NCBI RefSeq assembly: GCF_022803015.1
Contig: NZ_JAFKON010000002.1
Location: 124,001-188,000 of the forward strand
Length of the DNA stretch: 64,000 nt
Direction: 5' to 3'
From: Arthrobacter humicola
GTDB taxonomy: Bacteria > Actinomycetota > Actinomycetes > Actinomycetales > Micrococcaceae
Positions 8,470 through 16,669 of the stretch are shown piece after piece. How positions within the stretch are numbered: position 1 is the first letter of the stretch; each line of letters starts with the position of its first letter. Both the position numbers and the translations under genes were made by a program. The notes under the pieces are model-generated. The model saw only the letters and a list, made by a program, of their open reading frames with translations, made no database searches and was not told the DNA's origin.

Positions 8470-9129
8470 TCAGGCCACCTTCACAATGCTGTTGACGTAG
8501 ATGCCGGGGGTCACGATGTTTTCCGGGTCCAGGCCGCCGGTGGGGACGATCCCGGACACCTGGGCGATGGTGTGTTTCGCGGCGGCGGCCATGATGGGGC
8601 CGAAGTTCCGCGCGGTTTTACGGTAGACCAGGTTGCCCCGGCCGTCCGCTGTGAGGGCCTTGATGAGGGCGACGTCGGCGTGGATGGGGGTCTCGAACAC
8701 CTGCCACTTGCCGTCCAGGAAGCGGGTTTCCTTGCCTTCGGCGAGCATGGTGCCGTAGCCGGTGGGCGTGAAGAAACCGCCGATCCCGGCGCCGGCGGCA
8801 CGGATCCGCTCGGCGAGGTTTCCCTGCGGGACCAGTTCGAGCTCAACCTCGCCGGCGCGGTACTTGGCGTCGAAATGCCAGGAGTCGGACTGCCGCGGGA
8901 AGGAGCAGATCATCTTCTTCACCCGGCCTTCCTTGATCAGCAGGGCCAGGCCCTGGTCGCCCTGGCCGGCGTTGTTGTTCACTACGGTCAGGCCGGTGGC
9001 GCCGCACTCCAGCAGCGCGTCGATGAGCTCGAACGGCTGCCCGGCGTTGCCGAAGCCGCCGATCATCACGGTGGAACCATCCTCGATGCCGGCGACGGCC
9101 TCGCCGACGGTGTCGATGAAATTCAGCAT
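8470..9129 (-). CDS. pcaI: 3-oxoadipate CoA-transferase subunit A
   Basis: A 219-residue class I CoA-transferase alpha subunit. It shows the CoA-binding glycine-rich MIGGFGNAGQPFELIDAL near residue 22, a VVNNNAGQGD segment, and GVGTMLAEGK-type residues further on (GYGTMLAEGKE). It forms a heteromer with PcaJ. The gene lies 18 bp after pcaF and directly before pcaJ. Assignment to 3-oxoadipate rather than acetoacetate comes from its place between pcaF and pcaJ in a complete pca set. Confidence 0.93.
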   Translation of the reverse strand: MLNFIDTVGEAVAGIEDGSTVMIGGFGNAGQPFELIDALLECGATGLTVVNNNAGQGDQGLALLIKEGRVKKMICSFPRQSDSWHFDAKYRAGEVELELVPQGNLAERIRAAGAGIGGFFTPTGYGTMLAEGKETRFLDGKWQVFETPIHADVALIKALTADGRGNLVYRKTARNFGPIMAAAAKHTIAQVSGIVPTGGLDPENIVTPGIYVNSIVKVA

Positions 9130-9147
9130 CTCTCTTAGCCCTGTCCT

Positions 9148-10347
9148 CTATGCCGCATCGCGGGAAGTTACGTTTTCGAGCACGACGGCGAGGCCCTGGC
9201 CGACGCCGATGCAGATCGCGGCGACGCCCCAGCGCTGCCCGGAGGCCTGCAGGGACCGGGCCAGGGTGCCCAGGATCCGCCCGCCGGAGGCGCCGAGCGG
9301 GTGGCCCATGGCGATCGCGCCGCCGTGCCGGTTCACGATTGACGCGTCGATGCCCCAGGCGTTGATGCAGGCCAGGGACTGCGCGGCGAACGCCTCGTTC
9401 AGTTCGACGGCGCCGACCTGGTCCCAGCCGATGCCGGCCTTGGCGAGGGCCTTGTTCGCGGCCTCGACCGGGGCGTAGCCGAAGTACTGGGGATCGTTGG
9501 CGTGCGCGCCGCGCCCCGCGATCCGGGCCACAGGCTCCATACCCAGGAGCCCGGCGGCCTTTTCACTGCCCAGCCACGCCGCGGACGCGCCGTCAGAGAG
9601 CGGGGACGCGTTCCCGGCCGTGACGGTGCCGTTCCCGGTCCGGAACACGGTCTTGAGCCCGGCGAGCTTCTCCGCCGAGGACCCGGGACGGATGCCCTCG
9701 TCGCGGACCAGGTCCGTGCCCGGGACCGGGACGACGAGGTTGTCGTAGAACCCCTCGTCCCAGGCCGCGGCGGCGAGATTGTGGGAGCCGGCGGAGAACT
9801 CGTCCTGCGCCTGCCGGGTCACGCCGTACTTCTCCGCCAGCCGTTCGGTGGCCTCGCCCAGGGAGATGGTCCAGTCCGCCGGCATGGCCCGGTTCACCAG
9901 CCGCCAGCCCAGCGTGGTGGAGGCCAGGGTCAGGTCCCCGGCCGGGTAGGGCTTCTCGGTCTTGGGCAGCACCCACGGGGCCCGGGACATCGATTCGGCG
10001 CCGCCGATCAGCATCAGCTCGGCGTCGCCGGTGTTGATCTGGCGGGAGGCGATGATCGCCGCGTCCAGCGAGGACCCGCAGAGCCGGTTGACCGTGGTGC
10101 CCGGAATCGAGACCGGCAGCCCGGCCAGCAGGGTGCCCATCCGGGCGACGTTGCGGTTCTCCTCCCCGGCGCCGTTCGCGTTGCCGAACACCACCTCGTC
10201 AATCCGCTCCACGTCGAGGGCCGGGGCGCGCTTCACGGATTCGCGGATCACGTGCGCGGCAAGGTCATCCGGGCGGATCCCGGCGAGGCCGGAACCGAAC
10301 TTCCCGAACGGCGTCCTCACAGCGTCATAAATAAATGCCTGATTCAT
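9148..10347 (-). CDS. pcaF: 3-oxoadipyl-CoA thiolase
   Basis: A 399-residue thiolase. The acylated cysteine is in VNRLCGSSLDAAI near residue 89, the catalytic histidine in AMGHPLGASGGRI, and the second cysteine in AAICIGVGQG near the end. The C-terminus LNEAFAAQSLAC is also typical. It cleaves 3-oxoadipyl-CoA to succinyl-CoA and acetyl-CoA, the last step of the beta-ketoadipate pathway. The start overlaps the pcaC stop by four bases (ATGA), showing translational coupling. Normal family length. Confidence 0.94.
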   Translation of the reverse strand: MNQAFIYDAVRTPFGKFGSGLAGIRPDDLAAHVIRESVKRAPALDVERIDEVVFGNANGAGEENRNVARMGTLLAGLPVSIPGTTVNRLCGSSLDAAIIASRQINTGDAELMLIGGAESMSRAPWVLPKTEKPYPAGDLTLASTTLGWRLVNRAMPADWTISLGEATERLAEKYGVTRQAQDEFSAGSHNLAAAAWDEGFYDNLVVPVPGTDLVRDEGIRPGSSAEKLAGLKTVFRTGNGTVTAGNASPLSDGASAAWLGSEKAAGLLGMEPVARIAGRGAHANDPQYFGYAPVEAANKALAKAGIGWDQVGAVELNEAFAAQSLACINAWGIDASIVNRHGGAIAMGHPLGASGGRILGTLARSLQASGQRWGVAAICIGVGQGLAVVLENVTSRDAA

Positions 10348-10829
10348 GGGTTCTTGTCCGTTTCTGCTTCGTCCATGGCTGCGTCGTCCATGGAATGGAA
10401 GACCTGCTGGGCGGTCTTGAACGCGGTGTTGGCGGAGGGGACCCCGCAGTAGATGGCGGTCTGGAGCAGGATTTCCTTGATCTCGTCCCGGCTCAGGCCG
10501 TTGGTGATGGCGGCGCGGATGTGCATGGCCAGTTCTTCCCAGTGCCCGTGGGCCACCATGGCGGTCAGGGTGACGGCTGAGCGCATCTGGCGGCTGATCC
10601 CGGGCCGGGTCCAGATGCCGCCCCAGGCAATCCTGGTGATCATGTCCTGGAAGTCCTCGGTGAAGGAATCCTTGTTGGCGTTGGCGCGGTCCACGTGCGC
10701 GGCGCCGAGGACCTCGCGGCGGACTTTCATGCCGCCGTCATAGATCTCCTGGCTGGTCGCGCCGGGCTGGACCACACCGTTGCGTTCGAGCCCGTTGAAT
10801 TCGGCACTGCCGGTTTCGGAGAGAGTCAT
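10344..10829 (-). CDS. pcaC: 4-carboxymuconolactone decarboxylase
   Basis: A 161-residue AhpD/CMD-fold protein. After a short N-terminus it shows GMKVRREVLGAAHVDRA, then RSAVTLTAMVAHGHWEELAMH and ILLQTAIYCGVPSANTAF, which are PcaC hallmarks. It decarboxylates 4-carboxymuconolactone to 3-oxoadipate enol-lactone. Its ATG overlaps the pcaD stop in an ATGA junction, and its stop overlaps pcaF the same way. In many actinobacteria this activity is fused to PcaD as PcaL; here the two are separate genes. Confidence 0.93.
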   Translation of the reverse strand: MTLSETGSAEFNGLERNGVVQPGATSQEIYDGGMKVRREVLGAAHVDRANANKDSFTEDFQDMITRIAWGGIWTRPGISRQMRSAVTLTAMVAHGHWEELAMHIRAAITNGLSRDEIKEILLQTAIYCGVPSANTAFKTAQQVFHSMDDAAMDEAETDKNP

Positions 10830-11644
10830 GCCCCCGCTCCCTGGGTCTCGGTCCAGGTGATGAGGCCCTTAAGCAGCTCGGCGACGTGGCCCGGCGCCTC
10901 GAACGGCGCCAGGTGTGCCACGCCCTCCAGGCTGACGGCCGTAGCAGTGCCGCCGCCGGAGGTGATACCCGCGGCGACTTCCCCGGCCATCGACGGCGGG
11001 GCGACGTCGTCCAGGGCGCCCGCCACAACCTGGGTGGGGACGCGGATGGTGCCGAGCTGGTCCCGCACGTCGAAGCCGGCCAGGGCCTCGCAGCAGAAGG
11101 CGTAGCTGAAGCGGTCGGCGTCCCGGAGGCTGTGCAGGAGCCGGCTGCTGAGCTCCGGCTGGCTCTCCATAAAGCCCGGCGCGAACCAGCGCTGCGCGGA
11201 CCCCTGGATCATCACCGGGGTGCCCTGCGTGCGCACGGTTTCGGCGCGTTCCAGCCAGCCCTCGGCAGTGCCGAGCTTCGCGCCGGAGCACTGCACGGAG
11301 AGGCTCTTGAGCCGGTCGCCGTGCTTGATGCCAAGCTGCAGTCCGGTGGCGCCGCCGAGGGATACCCCGGCGTAGTGGAAGCGCGCGCCCGGGGCGATCG
11401 AATCGACCAGGCCGATCACGGCATCCGCGAGGTCGGCGACCGTGAAGGTCTCCTCCGCCGCGGGCGAGACGCCGTGCCCCGGCAGGTCCCAGGCGATGAC
11501 GTCGACGTCGGCGCCCAGCAATGTGCCGGCCTGGCTCCACAGCAGGGAGGATGTTCCGAGCGAGGGCCCGACGATGAGGAGGGGCTTGTCGCCGAGTTCG
11601 CGCTGGGGCGACAGCAGGACTGCTTTGACGGTGGGTCTAGCCAC
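10826..11644 (-). CDS. pcaD: 3-oxoadipate enol-lactone hydrolase
   Basis: A 272-residue alpha/beta hydrolase. The nucleophile elbow is GVSLGG (in HYAGVSLGGATGLQL), preceded by the oxyanion region LLIVGPSLGTSSLLW and VIAWDLPGHG. The likely acid is in AGALDDVAPP and the histidine in LEGVAHLAPFE. It hydrolyses 3-oxoadipate enol-lactone to 3-oxoadipate. The GTG start at 11642-11644 overlaps the end of pcaB by eight bases and gives the usual N-terminus; the frame stays open upstream but only over pcaB sequence. Confidence 0.92.
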   Translation of the reverse strand: MARPTVKAVLLSPQRELGDKPLLIVGPSLGTSSLLWSQAGTLLGADVDVIAWDLPGHGVSPAAEETFTVADLADAVIGLVDSIAPGARFHYAGVSLGGATGLQLGIKHGDRLKSLSVQCSGAKLGTAEGWLERAETVRTQGTPVMIQGSAQRWFAPGFMESQPELSSRLLHSLRDADRFSYAFCCEALAGFDVRDQLGTIRVPTQVVAGALDDVAPPSMAGEVAAGITSGGGTATAVSLEGVAHLAPFEAPGHVAELLKGLITWTETQGAGA

Positions 11645-13166
11645 GGGAAGCTCCGTTCTGGATGTGGTGGGCGAGGGCGCCGGCGTGGCCGGTGTATTCC
11701 GGATACGCCGCGAGGATGCGGCGGGAGATCTCAACGGCCTGGCCGAGGTAGTTGGCCGGGTTCAAAAGTTCCTCAAGCCGGGCGTCGCTGAGCAGCTCCT
11801 CCGGGACAGCGGCGCGGAGCAGTGCCCGGTAGGTGTCTGCCTGCTCCGCAGCCGGGGCCAGGAGCGTTTCGTCCACGACGGCCTGGAGCCGCTGTTTCCC
11901 GGTCCGGGCTGCTCCCGGGCCGGCGCCGTTCCCGTCCACAACGGTCCCGTCCAAAAGCGGTGCGACGGCGGCGCTGACGGCTTCGGAGAGCAGCAGCGGG
12001 CCGCCGAGCTCGAGGTTGCGGCGCATCGCGCCGGGGAAGACCGCCATCCCTTCGGCCAGTTCGCGCAGCTGCACCGCGGCGCCGAGGGCCAGGCGCAGCA
12101 GCTGGCGCAGGGCCGCCCATTCGCTGTGCCAGGCGCCGTCGGGGCGTTCGTCGTTGAAAGTGGCGGCCGCGAGATGCAGCTGTGCGGCCAGTGCCGGGGC
12201 CTGCAGGGCGGCGCTGCGGATCAGCACGGAGAGCACGGGGTTCTGCTTCTGCGGCATGGCCGAGGACACGCCGCGCCCCGCGACGCGCGGTTCCGCAACC
12301 TCGGCAACTTCGGGCCGGCTGAGGAACAGGACGTCCGCGGCCACCTTTCCGGCCGCGTCGGTCACCGCCGCCAGCGCGTCGCCGAGCGAGGTTACGGCCA
12401 GCCGGTTGGTGTGCCAGGGGGCAGGAACGGGAGCGAGACCCAGGCGGGCGGCCAGCCGGTCGGCGAGGTCAAACGGGGACAGTGTCCCCGCGGCCGGCCC
12501 AGCGCCGGCAGTGAGTACAGCGCCGTCAATAAGTACAGTGCCGGAGGCCAGGGTCCCGGCGGCGCCGCCGGTCTGTACCGGCAGTTCGAGGGCCTCGAGC
12601 CGGCCGGCCGCGGCGGCCAGCCCGCTGAACCATTGCGCGGCCCGCAGCCCGAAGGTGTAGGGAAGCGAGTGCTGGGTCAGGCTGCGGGCGACACAAAGCG
12701 TGTGCCCGTGGGTTTCGGCGAGGCCGGCGAGGGCGGCCGTTGCCGACCGGAGCTCCGCGAGCAGTTCGCGGATGGCCCCGGCGGCCAGCACCATCAGGGC
12801 CGAGTCGAGCACGTCCTGGCTGGTCAGGGAGGTGTGAACGGCGCGGACGGCGCCGAGTCCGGCGGTGTCCAGGTTCCTGACCTGCTCCCGGAGGTCGGCG
12901 AGCAGCGGGATGACGGGGTTGCCGCCGCCTTGCGCCCGGACGGCGAGGCCCGCGACGTCGTACCGCTGCACGTCCGCGGCGGCGGCCACCACCGCGGCGG
13001 ACCCGGCCGGGGCCAGGCCGGCCTCGTCCAGGACCGCCGCCCAGGCGGCCTCGACCTTGAGGATGGCGGCGAGCACCGCACGGTCCCCGGTCAGCGCCGC
13101 CACGAACGGCGACGCCGACACGGGACTGAGCAGGCCGGCGTCGCCGTCGGTTTCGAAGAAGGTCAC
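11637..13166 (-). CDS. pcaB: 3-carboxy-cis,cis-muconate cycloisomerase
   Basis: A 509-residue member of the fumarase/aspartase superfamily. The signature loop SSAMPQKQNPVLS is near residue 305. HTSLTSQDVLDSALM (near 115) and LTQHSLPYTFGLRAAQW (about 165-180) match the substrate-binding regions. It converts beta-carboxymuconate to 4-carboxymuconolactone. The GTG start at 13166 overlaps the pcaG stop (GTGA). It is somewhat longer than the usual 450 residues, with alanine-rich C-terminal segments. Confidence 0.93.
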   Translation of the reverse strand: MTFFETDGDAGLLSPVSASPFVAALTGDRAVLAAILKVEAAWAAVLDEAGLAPAGSAAVVAAAADVQRYDVAGLAVRAQGGGNPVIPLLADLREQVRNLDTAGLGAVRAVHTSLTSQDVLDSALMVLAAGAIRELLAELRSATAALAGLAETHGHTLCVARSLTQHSLPYTFGLRAAQWFSGLAAAAGRLEALELPVQTGGAAGTLASGTVLIDGAVLTAGAGPAAGTLSPFDLADRLAARLGLAPVPAPWHTNRLAVTSLGDALAAVTDAAGKVAADVLFLSRPEVAEVAEPRVAGRGVSSAMPQKQNPVLSVLIRSAALQAPALAAQLHLAAATFNDERPDGAWHSEWAALRQLLRLALGAAVQLRELAEGMAVFPGAMRRNLELGGPLLLSEAVSAAVAPLLDGTVVDGNGAGPGAARTGKQRLQAVVDETLLAPAAEQADTYRALLRAAVPEELLSDARLEELLNPANYLGQAVEISRRILAAYPEYTGHAGALAHHIQNGASRG

Positions 13167-13753
13167 TTGGAGGCACCCTCGGCGCTGCTGAAATCCAGGA
13201 ACACGGTCTCGCCGTCGCCCTGGAGGCGGATGTCCCAGCTCAGTCCGCCGTCGGGATCCCGGTGTGCGATCAGGGTCCGGCGCCGGTCCGGGTCAAGCGA
13301 GCTGAGCAGCGGATCCTTGGCCAGGGCCTCCTCGTCCTCCGGCAGGTAGACGCGGGTGAACAGGCGGTTCATCAGGCCCCGGGCAAAGACGGCGACGGCG
13401 ATGAACGGCGCCGCGCCCTCCTCGGTGGGGCCGGGGTTCACCGTGGTGAAGGTGAAGACGCCGGTGTTGCCGACAGCGCTGCGGCCGAAGCCGGTGAAGG
13501 TGTAGCCGTCCCGGACCAGGGAGCCCGTGCGGTGCGGGACCTTGCCGTCCGCGTCGGCCTGCCAGATCTCCAGGATCGCGTCCGGGATCGGGTGCCCGGC
13601 GCCGTCATAGACGGTGCCCTGGAGCCGGATGGAACCCGGGGATCCGGGAGCCAGGAGCTCGCGGTCCTTGGCAAAGGGCAGGGCGTAGCCATAGAACGGC
13701 CCCACGGTCTGGCCCGGTGTCGAGGTGAGTTTACCCACGGCGTTGCTATTCAT
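13163..13753 (-). CDS. pcaG: protocatechuate 3,4-dioxygenase alpha subunit
   Basis: A 196-residue intradiol dioxygenase alpha chain: TPGQTVGPFYGYALP at the N-terminus, then GTVYDGAGHPIPDAILEIWQAD and GFGRSAVGNTGVFTFTTVNPG. As expected for PcaG, it lacks the paired iron-binding histidines, which are on PcaH. Two in-frame ATGs are possible; the one at 13753 sits eight bases from GGAGG, whereas the one at 13759 is only two bases away, so 13753 is chosen. The gene overlaps the pcaH stop. It forms the alpha-beta unit with PcaH. Confidence 0.94.
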   Translation of the reverse strand: MNSNAVGKLTSTPGQTVGPFYGYALPFAKDRELLAPGSPGSIRLQGTVYDGAGHPIPDAILEIWQADADGKVPHRTGSLVRDGYTFTGFGRSAVGNTGVFTFTTVNPGPTEEGAAPFIAVAVFARGLMNRLFTRVYLPEDEEALAKDPLLSSLDPDRRRTLIAHRDPDGGLSWDIRLQGDGETVFLDFSSAEGASK

Positions 13754-14654
13754 TCTCATCGCCTCCTGCGCCCAATGCCTCGTTTTCGGTCCAGGTCCGC
13801 TTGGACCCGGTCAGGACGATGTCCCAGTTGTACGCCAGAGCCCATTCAGGCTTGGTCTGCTCGTGGTTGTAGGTGGCCACGAGCCGGTCACGGGCATCCT
13901 GGTCCACGATCGACTGGTAGATCGGGTCCAGCGGGAACAGCTGGTCACCGGGGAAGTACATCTGGGTGACGATCCGCTGGGTGAACTCCTGCCCGAACAG
14001 GGAGAAGTGGATGTGGGCCGGGCGCCAGGCATTGAGATGGTTCTTCCACGGGTAGGCGCCGGGCTTGATGGTGGTGAAGCTGTAGGAGCCGTCCGCGCCC
14101 GTGATGCAGCGGCCGACGCCGGTGAAGTTGGGGTCCAGCGGCGCCGGGTGCTGGTCACGCTTGTGGATGTAGCGGCCGGCGGAGTTCGCCTGCCAGATTT
14201 CGACGAGCTGGCCGGTGACGGGGCGTCCGTCGCCGTCGAGCACCCGGCCGGAGACCACGATGCGTTCGCCGAGCGGCTCGCCGTTGTGCCCGATGGTCAG
14301 GTCCGCTTCCAGCGCGTGCACGTCCATGTGCCCGAACGCCGGCGAGTACAGTTCGATGGTTTCCGGATCCGCGTGGTGCAGATCCTTGGTGGGGTGGCGC
14401 AGGACGCTGCTGCGGTACGGCGCGTAGTCGAGCCGCGGCTGGGTTTCGGCCGGGGCTCCGCCTTTGAGGGCCTGCGCGTACGCTTCGCCGATCGCCTTCA
14501 TCTCGGCGCTGAGGTCCGCCTGCGACTCCGCGGCAGTATCCAAGGCATGGACAGCGGGCGCATGCGTCTTTGGTGCGGCCTCCGTGGCTTCGTCGGACAC
14601 GTCCTCGGTGATCGGGTCGGCGTTGAAGACGTCGAGGTTGATTTCTTCAGGCAC
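13746..14654 (-). CDS. pcaH: protocatechuate 3,4-dioxygenase beta subunit
   Basis: A 302-residue catalytic chain. All four Fe(III) ligands can be placed: Tyr162 (AGRYIHK), Tyr201 (GAYPWKNH), His214 and His216 (RPAHIHF), with the 13-residue Tyr-His spacing known from Pseudomonas PcaH. It cleaves protocatechuate to 3-carboxy-cis,cis-muconate. The GTG start at 14654 has AAAGGAGG at good spacing, so an acidic, alanine-rich N-terminal extension of about 60 residues compared with the usual 240-residue chain appears to be real. The next in-frame ATG (14501) would remove most of it. Confidence 0.95.
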   Translation of the reverse strand: MPEEINLDVFNADPITEDVSDEATEAAPKTHAPAVHALDTAAESQADLSAEMKAIGEAYAQALKGGAPAETQPRLDYAPYRSSVLRHPTKDLHHADPETIELYSPAFGHMDVHALEADLTIGHNGEPLGERIVVSGRVLDGDGRPVTGQLVEIWQANSAGRYIHKRDQHPAPLDPNFTGVGRCITGADGSYSFTTIKPGAYPWKNHLNAWRPAHIHFSLFGQEFTQRIVTQMYFPGDQLFPLDPIYQSIVDQDARDRLVATYNHEQTKPEWALAYNWDIVLTGSKRTWTENEALGAGGDENE

Positions 14655-14695
14655 AGCAGCCTCCTTTCGTGGGTGTGTTTGTTGTTCGGATGGGG

Positions 14696-16669
14696 TCAGG
14701 AAGTACGGGTCAGCTGGTGCAGGTGGTCGTACTGGACGGCGTGCCGCACCGGGGCGTTCGGGGCGCCATAGCCGTCGTAGGCACCGCGGCGCTCCACCAT
14801 TTCGAAGAACACGCTGCCCACGGTGGCGGTGTAGAAGTGCAGGAACTCGCCGTCGGCATCGCGGTCATACAGCAGGTTGAGCTCACGGAGCGTGGCCAGG
14901 AATTCCGGGTCCAGAGCGAACCGGGCGTCGAGATCCTCGTAGTAGTTCGCGGGGATCTGCAGGAAGTCCAGTCCGCGGTCCCGTGCGGACCGGGCCGTGG
15001 CCACGAGGTCTTCCACGGCGAAGGCGATGTGCTCCTGGTAGCCGGGGCGGTGGCCGGTGCCGGCAGTCCCTTCCTGCTGGATCAGCGGGGCCAGGTTCAG
15101 CACCAGGCGGACGCCGCGGTCCTGCGTCAGCATCACCTGGGACCGGACCAGCCCGGTGGGGCTGGCCACCTCGGCGAACGGCTGCGGTTCCAGTGCGAGG
15201 GCGCTGGTGTAGAAGAGCACGGCCTCGTCGAAGTGCTGCCACGGCTGCGCGAGGTTCACGTGGTCGATCACCGCGGCCGGGTGCTCTGCCGGGTCCGCCG
15301 CGGCGACGTCCAGGCCGTCGCCGAATTCCCGGGTCCACGCGGCGGTGCCGTCCGGGCTGCCCTGGCAGAGGAAGATTTCGGTGGAGTCCGGCGCGGCGAA
15401 GCCCTGGAAGACTTCCTCGTTGGCCTGGCTCTTGCGCGGCACGGCGGGGGCCTTGAGCTGCTGGGCGCGGGCGGCGGCGATAACGGGAGAGTCGACGTCG
15501 AAGCCCAGGGCGGAGATGGCAGGGGCGGCGGGAGCCGGCTGGCCGGTACCGGCGGCAGCGGTCGCCGTGCCGATGGCTGCCGGTTCTTCATTGATGATCA
15601 CGCGCGCGTGGCCCATGGTCCACAATTGCACATCCTTCGTGCGATGCCGCCCGTTGAACGCAAACCCCAGCTGACCCAGCAGGGTTTCCAGTCCGGCGGT
15701 GTCACCGGCCCGGACCTCGGCGAAGTTGAAGCCGGCGGGCTCGGCCACGCGGGGAAGCGTGGCCAGCTCCATGGGGTAGCGGCGCCGGGCACCGGACACC
15801 GGGCCGGCCGCCCCGCTGGTCATCCCGCCTGCTGCATTCGCCGGGTTTGCCTCGAGCCAGGCGGCGCTCTGCTCTTCGAGCCAGATCAGCGACCGCATGG
15901 CGTCGACGGCGGTGCGTTCGACGTCGGCCTGGCGGAAGACGTCGTTGAACACTTCCAGCGACACCGGTCCCGTGTAGCCCGCGCGGACCACGTGGCCCAT
16001 GAACTTGGCGAGCTCGAACTGGCCCTCCCCTGGAAACACCCGGTAGTGCCGGCTCCAGGACAGCACGTCCATGGACAGCTTGGGGGCATCGGCGACCTGG
16101 ACGAAGAAGATTTTCTCCGGGTCGAAGGCCTCGATCGGCGCGGTATCCCAGTCCCGGGAGAGTATGTGGAAAGAGTCCAGGCAGGTGCCCAGGTTGGGGT
16201 GGTCCACCATCCCAACCAGCCGGTGGGCGTGCTCGTAGTCGTTCACGTACATGCCCCAGGCCAGGGCCTCATAGGCGACCCTGACGCCGTGGTCACCCGC
16301 GAGGTCCGCGAGCCGGGAAAGCTGTGCGGCGCGGAGCTCGTCATCGTCGATCGTGGCGGTGCCGACGTTGGAGCAGAGCAGCATGGTGTCCATGCCCAGG
16401 CGGGACATGAGCCGGAACTTGGCGTCCGCGCGGCGCAGGTTGGCGGCGAGCAGGTCCTCGGGAACGCTGTCGAAGTCCCGGAAGGGCTGGTAGAGATCCA
16501 GGTTCAGGCCGAGGTCGGCGGCCAGCTTCCGGACGTCCTCCGGGCTCAGCGGGGACGTCACGAGGTCCTGTTCGAAGATCTCGATCCCGTCGAAGCCGGC
16601 CACCGCGCAGGCCTGCATTTTTTCCCGCAAGGTGCCGGCGAGGCAGACGGTGGCGATCCCGGTGCGCAT
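14696..16669 (-). CDS. 3-dehydroshikimate dehydratase, two-domain (QuiC/QsuB type)
   Basis: A 657-residue fusion. Residues about 1-270 are a xylose-isomerase-like TIM barrel (GFDGIEIFEQD, metal-site stretches VAYEALAWG, GTCLDSFHIL and VSLEVFND). Residues about 335-640 resemble two vicinal-oxygen-chelate modules as in 4-hydroxyphenylpyruvate dioxygenase (IDHVNLAQPW, QEHIAFAVEDL, FFEMVERRG). This architecture is known for QuiC of Pseudomonas and QsuB of Corynebacterium, which convert 3-dehydroshikimate to protocatechuate. Its ATG shares a base with the stop of the dehydrogenase upstream (TGATG), and pcaH follows 41 bp later, feeding product straight into the dioxygenase. Confidence 0.9.
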   Translation of the reverse strand: MRTGIATVCLAGTLREKMQACAVAGFDGIEIFEQDLVTSPLSPEDVRKLAADLGLNLDLYQPFRDFDSVPEDLLAANLRRADAKFRLMSRLGMDTMLLCSNVGTATIDDDELRAAQLSRLADLAGDHGVRVAYEALAWGMYVNDYEHAHRLVGMVDHPNLGTCLDSFHILSRDWDTAPIEAFDPEKIFFVQVADAPKLSMDVLSWSRHYRVFPGEGQFELAKFMGHVVRAGYTGPVSLEVFNDVFRQADVERTAVDAMRSLIWLEEQSAAWLEANPANAAGGMTSGAAGPVSGARRRYPMELATLPRVAEPAGFNFAEVRAGDTAGLETLLGQLGFAFNGRHRTKDVQLWTMGHARVIINEEPAAIGTATAAAGTGQPAPAAPAISALGFDVDSPVIAAARAQQLKAPAVPRKSQANEEVFQGFAAPDSTEIFLCQGSPDGTAAWTREFGDGLDVAAADPAEHPAAVIDHVNLAQPWQHFDEAVLFYTSALALEPQPFAEVASPTGLVRSQVMLTQDRGVRLVLNLAPLIQQEGTAGTGHRPGYQEHIAFAVEDLVATARSARDRGLDFLQIPANYYEDLDARFALDPEFLATLRELNLLYDRDADGEFLHFYTATVGSVFFEMVERRGAYDGYGAPNAPVRHAVQYDHLHQLTRTS

